NCBI RefSeq assembly: GCF_027579695.1
Contig: NC_083571.1
Location: 84,457,888-84,521,887, forward strand
Source of the DNA: Neoarius graeffei
Lineage: Eukaryota; Chordata; Actinopteri; Siluriformes; Ariidae
Direction: 5' to 3'
Length of the DNA stretch: 64,000 nt
Below are positions 51,310 to 61,864 of this stretch, piece by piece. A model generated the notes under the pieces. It ran no database searches. It saw only the letters and a program-made list of their open reading frames with translations, and was not told the DNA's origin. Position 1 is the stretch's first letter; every line of letters begins with the position of its first letter. Both the position numbers and the translations under genes were made by a program.

Positions 51310-51835
51310 ATGCCGTCCCCGAAACCCGTCAGAGCCAGCAATGCGCGCAGTAGCAGTGTTTCCGGAGTCGGTGGTGGCAGCAGCGGTCGGTACGAGTTCA
51401 TGTCGCTGACTCGGACGCCTCCACTTTCTCCTTCCTCTCCTCCGCACCTCCTCCAAAGGCAGGGCTCGGACCCTACAACAGCGCGGCTCCGTGCTTCTGA
51501 GAGCCCGACTCGGCGGCGTAGGGGCTCTGCTTCCTCCACCGCTTCCACGTCATCGACCGGCGGCGCGCAGCAGCAGTTTCCGGAAGAGGACTGCATGCAC
51601 CTCAACCCGTCCATCATCAGCGTGGCGCTCAGTTCTCTGCTGGCCGTGGACCTGTGGCTCTCCAAGCGGCTCGGTGTGTGCGCGTATGAGGAGGCGTCAT
51701 GGGGGAGCGCGCGGCCCCTCATGAAATTGGTGGAGGTTTCTGGACACGGCATACCGTGGCTCATCGGCGCCGCCTACTGCCTGTACAAAAGTGACAGCGC
51801 CGCGGGTCAGGAGGTCATGCTGAACCTGCTCATGG
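51310..51835 (+). CDS. plpp6: PLPP6-like lipid phosphatase, first coding exon (175 codons)
   Basis: Encodes the N-terminal half of a polyisoprenoid diphosphate phosphatase (presqualene diphosphate phosphatase, PPAPDC2). Residues 1-89 are a Ser/Pro-rich cytosolic tail with ARLRASESPTRRRRGS, a PLPP6 signature. From residue 90: PEEDCMHLNPS, first membrane segment around LSSLLAVDLWLSKRLGV, then SWGSARPLMKL and SGHGIPWLIGAAYCLYKS leading into a second segment. The exon ends CTCATGG/GTGGGT, a phase-1 donor; a GCN completion would give the Ala seen in relatives (NLL-ALLLD). The PAP2 catalytic motifs (KX6RP, PSGH, SRX5HX3D) would be in later exons, not in this window. Expected in the ER or nuclear envelope. 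plpp7 is the alternative, but the N-terminal signature favours plpp6. Confidence 0.87.
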
Positions 51836-52045
51836 GTGGGTCATATAACCTGTCTTCTTACCAGGGCTTTACATCAGGAACCTGGGGAGATTTCAGGGTT
51901 CCCATTTCATCCCAAAAGTGTTCAGTCAGGGCTATGCAGGTCACTTGTTCTTCCACTCCAGCCTCAGCAAACCATGTCTTCATAGAGTTTGCTTTATTCA
52001 CAGGGGTATTGTCATACTGGAACAGGTTTGGGCCTCTTAGATCCA

Positions 52046-52210
52046 TCCATTATCTGTAGCCGCTTATCCTGTTCTACAGGGTCGCAGGCAAGCTGGACCC
52101 TATCCCAGCTGACTATGGGTGAGAAGCGGGGTACACCCTGGACAAGTCGCCAGGTCATCGCAGGGCTGACGCAGAGACAACCATTCACACCGATGGTAAA
52201 TTTAGAGCCA
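52046..52210 (-). repeat. SINE tail type A, 3' part (minus)
   Basis: Minus-strand SINE from its 3' end (GTAGCCGCTTATCCTGTTCT on plus) to AATTTAGAGCCA, where it breaks off. The 3' end abuts the TCTTAGATCCA duplication. Confidence 0.88.
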
Positions 52211-52325
52211 TGGCTGTAGCCAGCTATGAGGCCACCGAGATCCAGACCTCGGTCATTTTTAAGAGCTGAAAATATATTTGTACGCTAAATATTCAGCTGG
52301 ATAAAAAAATAAATAATAACATTAA
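52211..52325. other. Unassigned sequence between SINE fragments
   Basis: CCACCGAGATCCAGACCTCGGTC contains an inverted GACCTCGGT/ACCGAGATC pair; otherwise AT-rich. No assignment. Confidence 0.3.
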
Positions 52326-52680
52326 GGCAGCACGGTGGTGTAGTGGTTAGCGCTGTCGCCTCACAGCAAGAAGGTCCGGGTTCGAGCTCCGTGGCCGGTG
52401 AGGGCCTTTCTGTGCGGAGTTTGCATGTTCTCCCCGTGTCCGCGTGGGTTTCCTCCAGGTGCTTTGGTTTCCCCCACAGTCCAAAGACATGCAGGTTAGG
52501 TTAACTGGTGACTCTAAATTGACCGTAGGTGTGAATGTAGTGTGAATGGTTGTCTGTGTCTGTGTGTCGGCCCTGTGATGACCTGGCGACTTGTCCAGGG
52601 TGTACCCTGCCTTTCACCCGTAGGCTCCAGCTTGCCTGCGACCCTGTAGAATAGGATAAAGTGGCTAGAGATAATGAGAT
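52326..52680 (+). repeat. tRNA-headed SINE, tail type A
   Basis: GGCAGCACGGTGGTGTAGTG head, box B GGTTCGAGCTCC, tail GTGGCTAGAGATAATGAGAT. Duplicated target AACATTAA at 52318-52325 and 52681-52688. Confidence 0.95.
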
Positions 52681-52708
52681 AACATTAAAACGGCAGTAAT
52701 AACATTAA

Positions 52709-53095
52709 GGCGGCATGGTGGTGTAGTGGTTAGCATGGTCGCCTCATAGCAAGAAGGTTCTGGGTTCGAACCCAGTGGCCGGCGAGGGCCTTTCTTTGTG
52801 GAGTTTGCATGTTGTCTGTGTGGGTTTCCTCTGGGTGCTCCGGTTTCCCCCAAAGACATGCGTTTAGGTTAACATGGGACGGCCTTGGGCTGAGGCCTCC
52901 TTGAGCGAGGCACCTAACTCCCAACTGCTCCCCTGGTGCTGTTAGCATGGCTGCCCACTGCTCTGGGTATGTGTGTGTGTGCTCATTGCTCACATGTGTG
53001 CATGTGTGTGTTCACTGCTTCAGATGGGTTACATTCAGAGAGGAAATTTCACAAGTGTGTGATAAATAAAGTTGTGCTGTCTTTTCTTTCTTTCT
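52709..53095 (+). repeat. tRNA-headed SINE, tail type B
   Basis: GGCGGCATGGTGGTGTAGTG head, box B GGGTTCGAACCC, then the B tail (GGACGGCCTTGGGCTGAGGC ... CACTGCTTCAGATGGGTTAC) with a TG-rich segment. It follows another AACATTAA only 20 bp after the previous SINE's target duplication. Confidence 0.93.
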
Positions 53096-53638
53096 AAAAC
53101 GTCTCCGTAAAAAGTGCATTGTTGATCCTGTCTTCTGTTTCGTGGGTGCGGCTCTGAAACCAAGAACACAAAAACGAATGAGTGTGCGACTCGGGGGAGT
53201 GAACGCAGTATGCTGAGCTGAAGAAACCAGGAATCTGGGAATCTGACACACACGTACACAGTTGATAAAGCAAACTGTTGAACAAGTTTAAAGTTACCCC
53301 TACTTTTTATTCAAACATCGTGGTGTATACTGATTTTTTTTTTTTTTTTCCCCAGAATTTTTTTTTTGTGTAGGTGTAACGGATGCCAGATTGTTAATGT
53401 ATCTTTGTTCCATAGGCTACATGGTTAGGGTATCTTTTTTTTGTCCTCATTGCTTGGGTCAGATCAAATCATTAAACAAGCTTAAATTATTCTTACTCTT
53501 GCCACATACATGATTTTTTTATTATTTTTTTTCAAAACTGATGATATTCAGTTCAAACACCATTAAAAGTAATTTCAGGAATAGATCTCTTGTGTGACGT
53601 GTAATTCACCTCTCTCATTTAAATACGGCAAGCATAGA
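53096..53638. other. Unassigned AT-rich sequence
   Basis: Several poly-T runs, no coding frame and no bounded repeat. Confidence 0.4.
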
Positions 53639-53722
53639 GTCGCAGGCAAGCTGGAGCCTATCCTAACTGACTATGGGTGAGAGGCGGAGTACACCCTGGA
53701 CAAGTCACCAGATCATCGCAGG
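53639..53722 (-). repeat. SINE type A fragment, left of hAT element X
   Basis: GTCGCAGGCAAGCTGGAGCC ... AGATCATCGCAGG. Continues in register at 60775 after element X is removed. Confidence 0.92.
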
Positions 53723-54274
53723 CAGGGCTCGAAATTAACTTTTTTTTTCTTTGTGTCCCTCAGTGGTCCCGAATTCTGTGTTGTATTGTCCCGAATGGAA
53801 GCAATAGTGTCCCCATTTTTTTCCTTTCTGAAATAACCAGTGGTTAATATTATCATATGAAGTTACTATTATATTTGTAACTATGCGATTTTGAACCCTT
53901 TATATCATTTTTACAATAAGTCACAAAACACAAGTGACACATGTCCTATACATCATCTACTTCAAAATTAGTTATTGCATTTTCAGTTTATTAAACTTTG
54001 GCGATCTCACTGTATGAATAGATACCCATTTATTTAAAGGGGCCAACTAGCTCATTCAGAAAATGTTTCAACTCACTACATCTGCAGTACACTTTAGTTG
54101 AAAATAAGACCCCTTTTATGTTCATTTCATCTACTTATACCTTGAATATCTGTTGGCATATATAAGGCCAACTTATCATTTTCACCATTACCATTATCCA
54201 TTTTTATGTAATATACCTGTTGCCCCATTCAGAGATGTTTTGAAAGCCATCAGCCATACCATCAGTGGATGAAA

Positions 54275-54360
54275 TGCCCTTGAGCAAGGCACCTACCCCA
54301 ACATTGCTACAGGGACTGTAACACTGTAAAAAACTGTAAAGTCACTTTGGATAAAAGTGT
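54275..54360 (+). repeat. SINE tail remnant
   Basis: TGCCCTTGAGCAAGGCACCT and CACTTTGGATAAAAGTGTCA are middle and tail pieces of a common fish SINE. Confidence 0.55.
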
Positions 54361-54536
54361 CATATCATATAAGTGCAAACAAAGCAATGTAATGCAAGTT
54401 TTTTTTTTATTGTAACCTTTAGTCATAGAAATCATTTACATTATTTACAGTGCTTAATTTCATTTTCTTTGACCTAGATATAACCCATCAGTTTTTAATT
54501 AGAGTCACTGAACATGGGTCGTTGTGCCCTGAGGCC

Positions 54537-55205
54537 ACTCTACCACCACTTTTGGACTGCTGGCTCTGCATCATACTCTACTACCTCTGGCCCATGTAAG
54601 GAGATATGGAGGAGAGACTTGAGTGTTGAATTAGAGAGTGAACCCCTCCAGTCGGACTTTATCCTTTTCATGCAAGAGAAGCCTCGCTCACAGCAGGAAG
54701 TTGACATAGGGAACACAAGCACCATCTCTGCAATCACTTTCATGTGGGTAAACTGGTCAGGCCTTCCTATGGCACCTTGCAGAAATCTCTGCCACATCAG
54801 TTGAGGTTGAAGATGTCTGAAATGATGATGCAGAAGTACTTTCAGGTCAAGCCACTCCTGTTTGGCTTCTGTAATCGATGTAAAGTCTTCACATCCTTCA
54901 AGAATTTCCTGAAAGTGATTCACTACAGTCTCGAGATCAGCCAGGCCAAAAGTAGCCAAGTCAGTGATGTCCTCTGGCCAGTTGCTTGGATCAAACATGG
55001 TAGCAGCAGCTTTGAAGACACCTTCATCAAGGCATCCGAACCACTTGGTGACATAGTCACAAAAGTTGTGGATCAGCTGTCTTTTCACTTTATGGAAGTC
55101 GTCATCATCCTATTGTTTCCTGTTGAGTTGTACACCAGAGTACATGTGTCCCAGAAAAGGTCCAACTTCATCCAGGAACTGCTGCAAATGTTGGCCTGGG
55201 ACTGT
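54537..55205 (-). pseudogene. Element X transposase, last exon (hAT dimerisation region)
   Basis: Acceptor TTTTTCAG/ACAGT at 55206. TVPGQHLQQFLDEVG... with an in-frame TAG soon after RKQ, then RQLIHNFCDYVTKWF, a helical region, and PMSTSCCERGFSCMKRIKSD (the conserved CERxFS hAT signature) and LLHISLHGP, ending KWW-stop. Confidence 0.9.
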
Positions 55206-55502
55206 CTGAAAAACATAAAGAACACAGAAAAACATAGAAAAAACATGTTAAACTAATTTTAAAGTAAATTTAATGCAAAGACATTGTAGCACACAAAATC
55301 CTCTCTGCAGAGTTTAGCTATTAACTATTATATATTTAAGCAAAATTTGCACTTCTGCACTTTAACCCCCCCCCCGCCCACACACACACACACACACACA
55401 CACCCCCCTATGGACAGTACAGGCGGACAACTCTAATTTCACCGCATGTTGTACTTTTAGTAATTGTATGCATGTGACAAATAAAACTCCTTGTATTCTT
55501 AC

Positions 55503-56847
55503 CTGCATGGCTACAAGAGCTAGGGTCGTCTTTTGCAATCCATCTGACACCATCTGTAATGTCAGTCCATCCTTTTGGAAGAGAAGGCTCAGGTCTTTTA
55601 GCTCACTCAGTATGTCAAGTAGAAGGTGAACAAAAATGGTTTTGTATTGTTTCAGTGCCTTCACGGTGTGGCTGGCCCGTCCCTTCATGGTGTCACTTGC
55701 TTCTCTGTCCTGCATGTGACTTGCGTGACTCCATATAAACTAGGATGGCCGGGTAGTTTCTGATGAGGGCTGACATTGCATGAAGTGTGTGTGGAAGCCA
55801 CCATGTGCCATCGATGGTCCCTGGTTTAACCAACTGTATATTCAGGGCTTCTGCCACAGCATTCAGTTCACGACTTGCTTTTGGTGATGTGTGGTAATGT
55901 TTGTATATTCCATTGATGATCTGCTTCAATTCTGCGATGACTGGAAATGTTTTCATGCTGTCTAGTGCGGCCAGCTCAAGACGGTGAGCCACACACCAGA
56001 CGGTCACAAGCGCAGGAAACTTCTCTTTCAGCTTGGCTGCCACTCCATTTCTTTGTCCTATCATGACAGAGGCCCCGTCACATCCAAACCCAATTAGCCT
56101 TTCTTTTAAATCCTCTTCTGATACCCCAACCTTTTGAAGACCACAGAGAATGGCATCGAGGATGCCCTGGCTGTTGGCATGGGCCAATTTTACCATGTTC
56201 ACCATGGCGGTTACAGGAAGTCCATTTTCAACAAAGGTAACGTAAATTATCTCCTGGTCCTGCACAGATCGGTCAGTGGAAGAATCAGTCATAACAGAGA
56301 AAAATCTTGCATTCCTTATCCTTTCCTCTAAAGACTCGGTCATCGTTTTTGCAATGCTGTCCATAAATGTGTGACAGGAATGGTCATTTTTGTAGGTGTT
56401 AACCAAGCTAAGTCCATTCTTGAAATGCAGGTCCACCAATTTGGGAAATTTCGTGAAGGGTTCCTCTTCCTTTGCTACATAGTAAGCTATGTTGAACAGT
56501 TTGATCAACTTGTCTTTTATGTCCTTGTCAATTCTGTGGAGGCAGCTTGTCAGAGGTGCTTTGTCAGGATGGGCCTGGGCTAGGAGAGCCTAGTCGCAGT
56601 CGATGTGTGCGGCTGTGCGGAGATGGTTTTGCAATGTTCGGATACGTACTTTGTCGCCACTGACACCCAGGAATAACGCATTGTCCCTTGCTTTGGCTGG
56701 AAATGATCTGCACGTTGAACAGTACATCATGTTGGCATCAACATCGAATTGTGCAAAAGGGTACATTTGCTTCCACTGTGGAAGCCACTTCCTCTTCCTC
56801 TTAGACTCATAGCCTCTGCCATCCTGGGAGTGTGACACTTGCAGCTC
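55503..56847 (-). pseudogene. Element X transposase, main exon (zinc finger and catalytic core)
   Basis: Acceptor TATTGCAG/GAGCTG. KRKRKWLPQWKQMYPFAQFD and MMYCSTCRSF with a downstream His (LQNHLRTAAH) form a TTF-type finger. In-frame TAG at 56590-56592, then SVMTDSSTDRSVQDQEI (catalytic Asp), IGFGCDGASVMIGQRNGVAA (second Asp), VWCVAHRLELAALDS, and DGTWWLPHTL. A one-base shift near 55715 moves the DREASDTMKGRA segment. Ends ALVAMQ/GTAAGA. Closest by memory to the ZNF862/KIAA1586-like hAT group. Confidence 0.92.
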
Positions 56848-56875
56848 CTGCAATATGTACAAAAAAGGTATGATT

Positions 56876-56878
<3 letters not shown>

Positions 56879-56928
<50 letters not shown>
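56879..56928. repeat. (TAA)n microsatellite
   Basis: About 16 TAA units just upstream of the transposase main exon (in the intron). Confidence 0.96.
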
Positions 56929-56929
<1 letters not shown>

Positions 56930-57204
56930 ATTATGTCCCAAGTAAGTCCTTTTTTTTTTTTTTTTTTTTGCAAGTTACTCATAAAAAAAAAAATACATTA
57001 GACTCACAATGCCCTCTCCTGAATATTATCAGATGACTTATTGCCAATACTTTCATTTACATTTACAGTCATTCATAACATAGGCATGGTTTGAACTTTT
57101 TGTGCCTCTAGGTGGAGCGCTAACACAAAATTTAGACCTGCCCGTTCACTTGTAACGTTGCTTTGGAAAAATCTACTTTGGGGGGGGGTTGGAGAGGTGT
57201 TACG

Positions 57205-58012
57205 CACGGGCGCAGATAGAGGGTGGGACGGGTGGGATTCGTCCCACCCAGATTTAAATTCACCTCGTTGGGTCCCCCCACTTATAGGGAGGAAAAAACG
57301 TCTATGCTGTCTTTCTTTGCATAAGGCAAACCTCACGGAAAAATCAAAAGACTAATTACCATTCGGTTTATTGAGGTGCACGGCAGTACATACATAGTTG
57401 CAACAACTCACATAAAACAAAACAAAGACTGATATTCGGTTGGTTGAGCTGCGCAGACTGCACAGGTTGCGAGCTCGAGCTTGGTTGCTATGGTTACCCA
57501 CAACAAGTTTGACAGGCATATCGGGGACAGCTCCTAGTTCAGGACCCCAACACGGCATGATGAAGGGTGCCAAACCAAAAAGGCAGAAAATGATTGCTTC
57601 GTTTTTTCAAAAACAACGACTGTAAGTAAACTGTGCCTTACTTTATCATATCACCTTGCAATTTTTTGATAGTCTGTTCAAAGTAATGTCGTAGTGAAAG
57701 TAAAATCGTACGGAGTAGAGATGCCTTTCTGGTAGCCTCCTTCTTTCGGTGGTAGCCTGTAGATACAGTGCTCAGAAGGCAGTTTTAATGTTTAATCTGG
57801 CGTTCCCTGCCATAATTTCAGCAAGCATATTGTTTCATAAGGAAACTTTGCGAAGAGTTGTTGACTGACTGCCGCTCACGCAACACACAGGCATAGTTAG
57901 AAAGTCAACACATGCTGACAACACATGGTGGAGGTGGGGTTTGTTTGCTGGCAGCTTTGTCGTCCCCCCCCCCCCCCCCCCCCCAGTTCAAAAAAACATA
58001 TCTGCGCCCCTG
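57205..58012 (+). mobile_element. hAT element, GGGCGCAGATA family (long copy with first exon)
   Basis: Perfect 8-bp duplication GTGTTACG (57197-57204 and 58013-58020). Ends CACGGGCGCAGATA and, inverted, CAGGGGCGCAGATA. Shares both arms with the copy at 43886-44275 but keeps about 400 bp more, including an exon from ATG 57557. Confidence 0.95.
57557..57621 (+). pseudogene. Probable first exon of a hAT transposase
   Basis: MMKGAKPKRQKMIASFFQKQ ending at CGACT/GTAAGT. A basic start followed by a SFF motif is typical of the N-terminus of hAT transposases of the TTF-finger type. The rest of the gene is absent. Confidence 0.6.
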
Positions 58013-58821
58013 GTGTTACGCTACTTTTCTCCTGCAGAACAATTTGCATATCAAGCGCATACATGTCAACATTTGATTTGGGTAGTAAATTCAAACAGTT
58101 TTATGGTGGTAGCGGGACGAATACTGATTTGGGATCAATGTAGAATACGAAAGAACAGACTGCAGGGAACGGGCAGCAGCTAATGGGTCTGAAACGCGGG
58201 AGAAACCCAGAAAAAGGGGAATGTTGGCAGCTAAGCTGGCGACAAGTGTTTCTTGACAGAATATGACAGACAACACAAGTCAGATCATATTTTATCGGCT
58301 AGACTCGCGTTTCCTCTCACATATAATTTTCCCTGACAAATGAACATTGTGCAGACTGTAACTTCGCCGCTTTGAGTACCCAACCTGACTTGACGTTTCA
58401 CGACTTTTCACACTGCCCTAGCAACAGCTCATTGACAAACGTTATACAATCCAACCAGGTATATTCCGAATGACTGTGTGTATGATAGCATCTAATGACG
58501 AACGTACCATTCATAAATGTGTGGAATCTCCACTGCAGTGTCTTTAAGTTTGGTTAGTCTGCTAGCTTCTAGGCAAGGAACTTTTTCGCTGCCGAAACGT
58601 GGGTGCAAATGTTAGCAACATCAACATAGTGCCAGGTCCTAGCCTAGTTGTGCTGCTGACTGACTAAACTTTCTGAACTAGAAAGACACCAAGAAAACTC
58701 ACTTATTCTGTTGAACGGTATCTTCCGTCAATATCATCCACATCATTCCTGTTGTATTCTATAACGTGTCTAACAGTGTTCATTAAGTTCATTCAGTTGC
58801 TAGCGTTGCCTGCAGACCAGC

Positions 58822-60236
58822 CAGCACTCGAAACTAACGGTGTCCCGATGTCCCGGGGACCATAAAAAATGTCATCGGGACACAAAATTATCATATCTGG
58901 GACAATCCCGGGACAATGGAAAAAAATAGATCTAGAAAAAAAGTTCTACATTAATATTATTTACAAAGCCGTCACACATACGTAGACATTCACCTAATTT
59001 GTCAATTTTAATTTTAAAACGTTAACAGCGAAAAATACATAGCTACACTTTCGATGCACCTGCATCCGCAGGCTACAGAGCAGCGCATTCTGTTCTAGAA
59101 TCTTCGGCCGGTGTCCGCATTATATGGAGTTGGAATGGAATTGCTACCGCACACGCTGCGCCGACTCTTGCCAGAACAAAAATGCTTAAGTGGTTGAAGC
59201 GGACCGACCGCGGGGAAGAAACTGAAAGCCCAGACATAACGTCTCCGGGACCTTCAGGATCCAAAGTGTCATCGCCTGGTCTGCAGGCAACGCTAGCAAC
59301 TGAATGAACACTGTTAGACACGTTATAAAATACAACAGGAATGATGTGGATGATATTGACGGAAGATACCGTTCAACAGAATAAGTGAGTTTTCTTGGTG
59401 TCTTTCTAGTTCAGAAAGTTTAGTCAGTCAGCAGCACAACTAGGCTCGGACCTGCCACTATGCTGATGTTGCTAATTTGCACCCGGCAGCGAAAGTTCAT
59501 AAAATGGATAACGGAAAGTTCATAAAATGGATAACGGAAAGTTCATAGAAATGGATAACGGAAAGTTCATAGAAATGGATAACGGTAATGGATAACGGAA
59601 AGTTCATAGAAATGGATAACGGTAATGGATAACGGAAAGTTCATAGAAATGGATAACGGAAAGTTCATAAAAATGGATAACGGAAAGTTCATAAAAATGG
59701 ATAAAGGTAATGGATAACGGAAAGTTCATAAAAATGGATAACGGAAAGTTCATAAAAATGGATAACGGTAATGGTGAAAATTATAAGTTGGCCTTATAAG
59801 TGCCAACAGATATTCAAGGTATAAGTAGATGAAATGAACATAAAAGGGGTCTTATTTTCAGCTAAAGTGTACTGCAGATGTAGGGAGTTGAAACATTTTC
59901 TGAATGAGCTAGTTGGCCCCTTTAAATAAACGGGTATCTATTCATACAGTGAGATTGCCAAAGTTTAATAAACTGAAAATGCAATAACTGTAATTTTGAA
60001 GTAGATGATGTATAGGACATGTGTCGCTTGTGTCTTGTGAGTTATTGTAAAAATGATATAAAGGGTTCAAAATCGCATAGTTACAAATATAATAGTAACT
60101 TCATATGATAATATTAACCACTGGTTATTTCAGAGAGGAAAAAAATGGGGACACTATTGCTTCCATTCGGGACAATACAACACAGAATTCGGGACCACTA
60201 GGGGACACAAAGAAAAAAAGTTAATTTCGAGCCCTG
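58822..60236 (+). mobile_element. hAT element Y, internal-deletion derivative of X, inserted in X
   Basis: Perfect 8-bp duplication AGACCAGC (58814-58821 and 60237-60244). Ends CAGCACTCGAAACTAACGGT and, inverted, CAGGGCTCGAAATTAACTTT, i.e. the 5' and 3' ends of X. Keeps X's leader, exon 1 start (ATG 59182, MLKWLKRTDRGEETESPDIT) and its last ~470 bp; the transposase is deleted and replaced by a 24-bp tandem array. Lies opposite to X. Confidence 0.95.
59490..59776. repeat. Minisatellite, 22-24 bp units (AAATGGATAACGGAAAGTTC)
   Basis: About a dozen copies of ATGGATAACGGAAAGTTCAT with A(1-5) or GAA spacers and some shorter ATGGATAACGGTA units. It sits where Y lacks the coding part of X. Confidence 0.95.
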
Positions 60237-60313
60237 AGACCAGCCCTATCCACAGTAGTTCCTACCTAACCATAGCATCATAAGTCGTAACCTAATAATC
60301 ACAAATAACTTAC

Positions 60314-60418
60314 CACATTGACAAGCGATGACACTTTGGATCCTGAAGGTCCCAGAGACGTTATGTCTGGGCTTTCAGTTTCTTCCCTGTGATCGGTCCG
60401 CTTCAACCACTTCAGCAT
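60314..60418 (-). pseudogene. Element X transposase exon 1
   Basis: 35 codons from MLKWLKRTDHREETESPDIT to SLVNV, then GTAAGT. The homologous start in Y is MLKWLKRTDR. No stop within the exon. Confidence 0.85.
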
Positions 60419-60774
60419 TTTTGTTCTGGCAAGAGTCGGCGCAGCGTGTGCGGTAGCAATTCCATTCCAAGTCCATATAATGCGGACTCCGGCCGAAGAT
60501 TCTAGAACAGAATGCGCTGCTCTGTAGCCTACTGATGCAGGTGCATTGAAAGTGTAGCTACTAATGTATTTTTCACTGTTAACGTTTTAAAATTGACAAA
60601 TTAGGTGAATGTCTACGTATGTGTTACAGCTTTGTAAATAATATTAATGTAGAACTTTTTTTCTAGATCTATTTTTTCCATTGTCCCGGGATTGTCCCAG
60701 ATATGATAATTTTGTGTCCCGATGACATTTTTATGGTCCCCGGGACGTCAGGACACCATTAGTTTTGAGCGCTG

Positions 60775-61026
60775 ATCGCAGGGTTGACACATAGAGAGAA
60801 ACAACCATTCACATTCACACCTATGGCCAATTTAGAGCCACCAGTTAACCTAACCTGCATGTCTTTGGACTGTGGGGGAAACTGGAGCACCCAGAGGAAA
60901 CCCTTGCAGACACGGGGAGAACATGCAGACTCCACACAGAAAGGCCCTCGCTGGCCACTGGGCTTGAACCCAGGACCTTCTTGCTGTGAGGTGACGGTGC
61001 TAACCACTACACCACCGTGCCATCCG
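60775..61026 (-). repeat. tRNA-headed SINE (type A), head part right of element X
   Basis: Continues the fragment 53639-53722. It contains the middle (CATGTCTTTGGACTGTGGGG), box B in inverted sense (GGGCTTGAACCC) and the head (GCTAACCACTACACCACCGT). Its 5' end abuts the TCTTAGATCCA duplication at 61027. Confidence 0.93.
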
Positions 61027-61345
61027 TCTTAGATCCAGTGAGGGGAAATTGTAATGCTCCAGCATATAGAGGCACCCTGTACAACTGTATGCTGCAGACT
61101 TTTTGGGAACAGTTGGGGGAAGAAACACACATGGGTGTGATGATCAGGTGTCCACATACTTTTGACCAAATAGTGTAAGTTGCCTCAATGAAATGCAGCA
61201 AAAAGATGATCGGAAATTATTACCCCTTAATTTTGGATTAAATAAAGGGAAGTATCAATACGCACTCATTGTCCAGTCAGAATGTAAATGAGTGGTTTAT
61301 TTCTTTTAGTTGATATTAGACAGTGTTGGTGTTGACAGTGTTGGT

Positions 61346-61616
61346 GGGCGGCACAGTGGTGTAGTGGTTAGCATGGTCACCTCACAGCAAGAAGGTTCCA
61401 GGTTCGAACCCAGCGGCCGGCGAGGCCCTTTCTGTGTGGAGTTTGTATGTTCTCCCCATGTCTGCGTGGGTTTCCTCCGGGTGCTCTGGTTTCCCCCACA
61501 ATCCAAAGACGTGCAGTTAGGTTGACGTGGGGGTGGCATTGGGCTGAGGTGCCCTTGAGCAAGGTACCTGACCCCTGACTGCTCCCCGGGCACTCTGGTA
61601 TGGCTGCCCACTGCTC

Positions 61617-61648
<32 letters not shown>

Positions 61649-61727
61649 CTGCTTCAGATGGGTTAAATGCAGAGGATGAATTTCACTGTGCTTGAAGTGT
61701 GCATATGACGAATAAAGGTTTCTTCTA
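61346..61727 (+). repeat. tRNA-headed SINE, tail type B
   Basis: GGGCGGCACAGTGGTGTAGT head, box B AGGTTCGAACCC, B tail with (TG)n at 61617-61643 and the end CACTGTGCTTGAAGTGTGC. Confidence 0.95.
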
Positions 61728-61864
61728 AGACAGCAGAGAATGTGGGTGTACACTCTTCAGTCTGATGGCAGGTCTTGCTCTGATGGCTTCAGTCATCTAC
61801 AGTAGTGGCTTCCTGTTGTCTTCTACTGGATTATTATAGGTTTTCTCCTCTCAACCATTCTCTC

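Larger units (their letters stand above)
53723..60774 (-). mobile_element. hAT transposon X (7.05 kb) with decayed transposase
   Basis: Perfect 8-bp duplication ATCGCAGG (53715-53722 and 60775-60782), inside a SINE. Ends CAGGGCTCGAAATTAACTTT (3' end of the gene, left) and, inverted, CAGCGCTCAAAACTAATGGT (right). On the minus strand: transposase exon 1 (60418-60314), the main exon (56847-55503) and the last exon (55205-54537). Nested inside are Y (58822-60236), a hAT MITE (57205-58012), (AAT)n and a SINE tail remnant. Other sequence is 3' UTR or intron. Confidence 0.95.
51886..61178. mobile_element. Tc1-type MITE fragment split by a SINE and further insertions
   Basis: The left part (about 51886-52034) has CCATTTCATCCCAAAAGTGT, CATAGAGTTTGCTTTATTCA and GGAACAGGTTTGGGCC. 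The right part (61038-61178) continues collinearly (GTGAGGGGAAATTGTAATGC) to a typical Tc1 end (GTCCACATACTTTTGACCAA). TCTTAGATCCA at 52035-52045 and 61027-61037 is the duplicated target of the SINE that split it. The 5' end of the MITE is missing. Confidence 0.85.

Noticed and set aside
51836-52059. Continuation of the plpp6 frame past 51835
   Set aside because: Similarity to PLPP6 ends at the GT donor, and the following DNA is a Tc1-type MITE.
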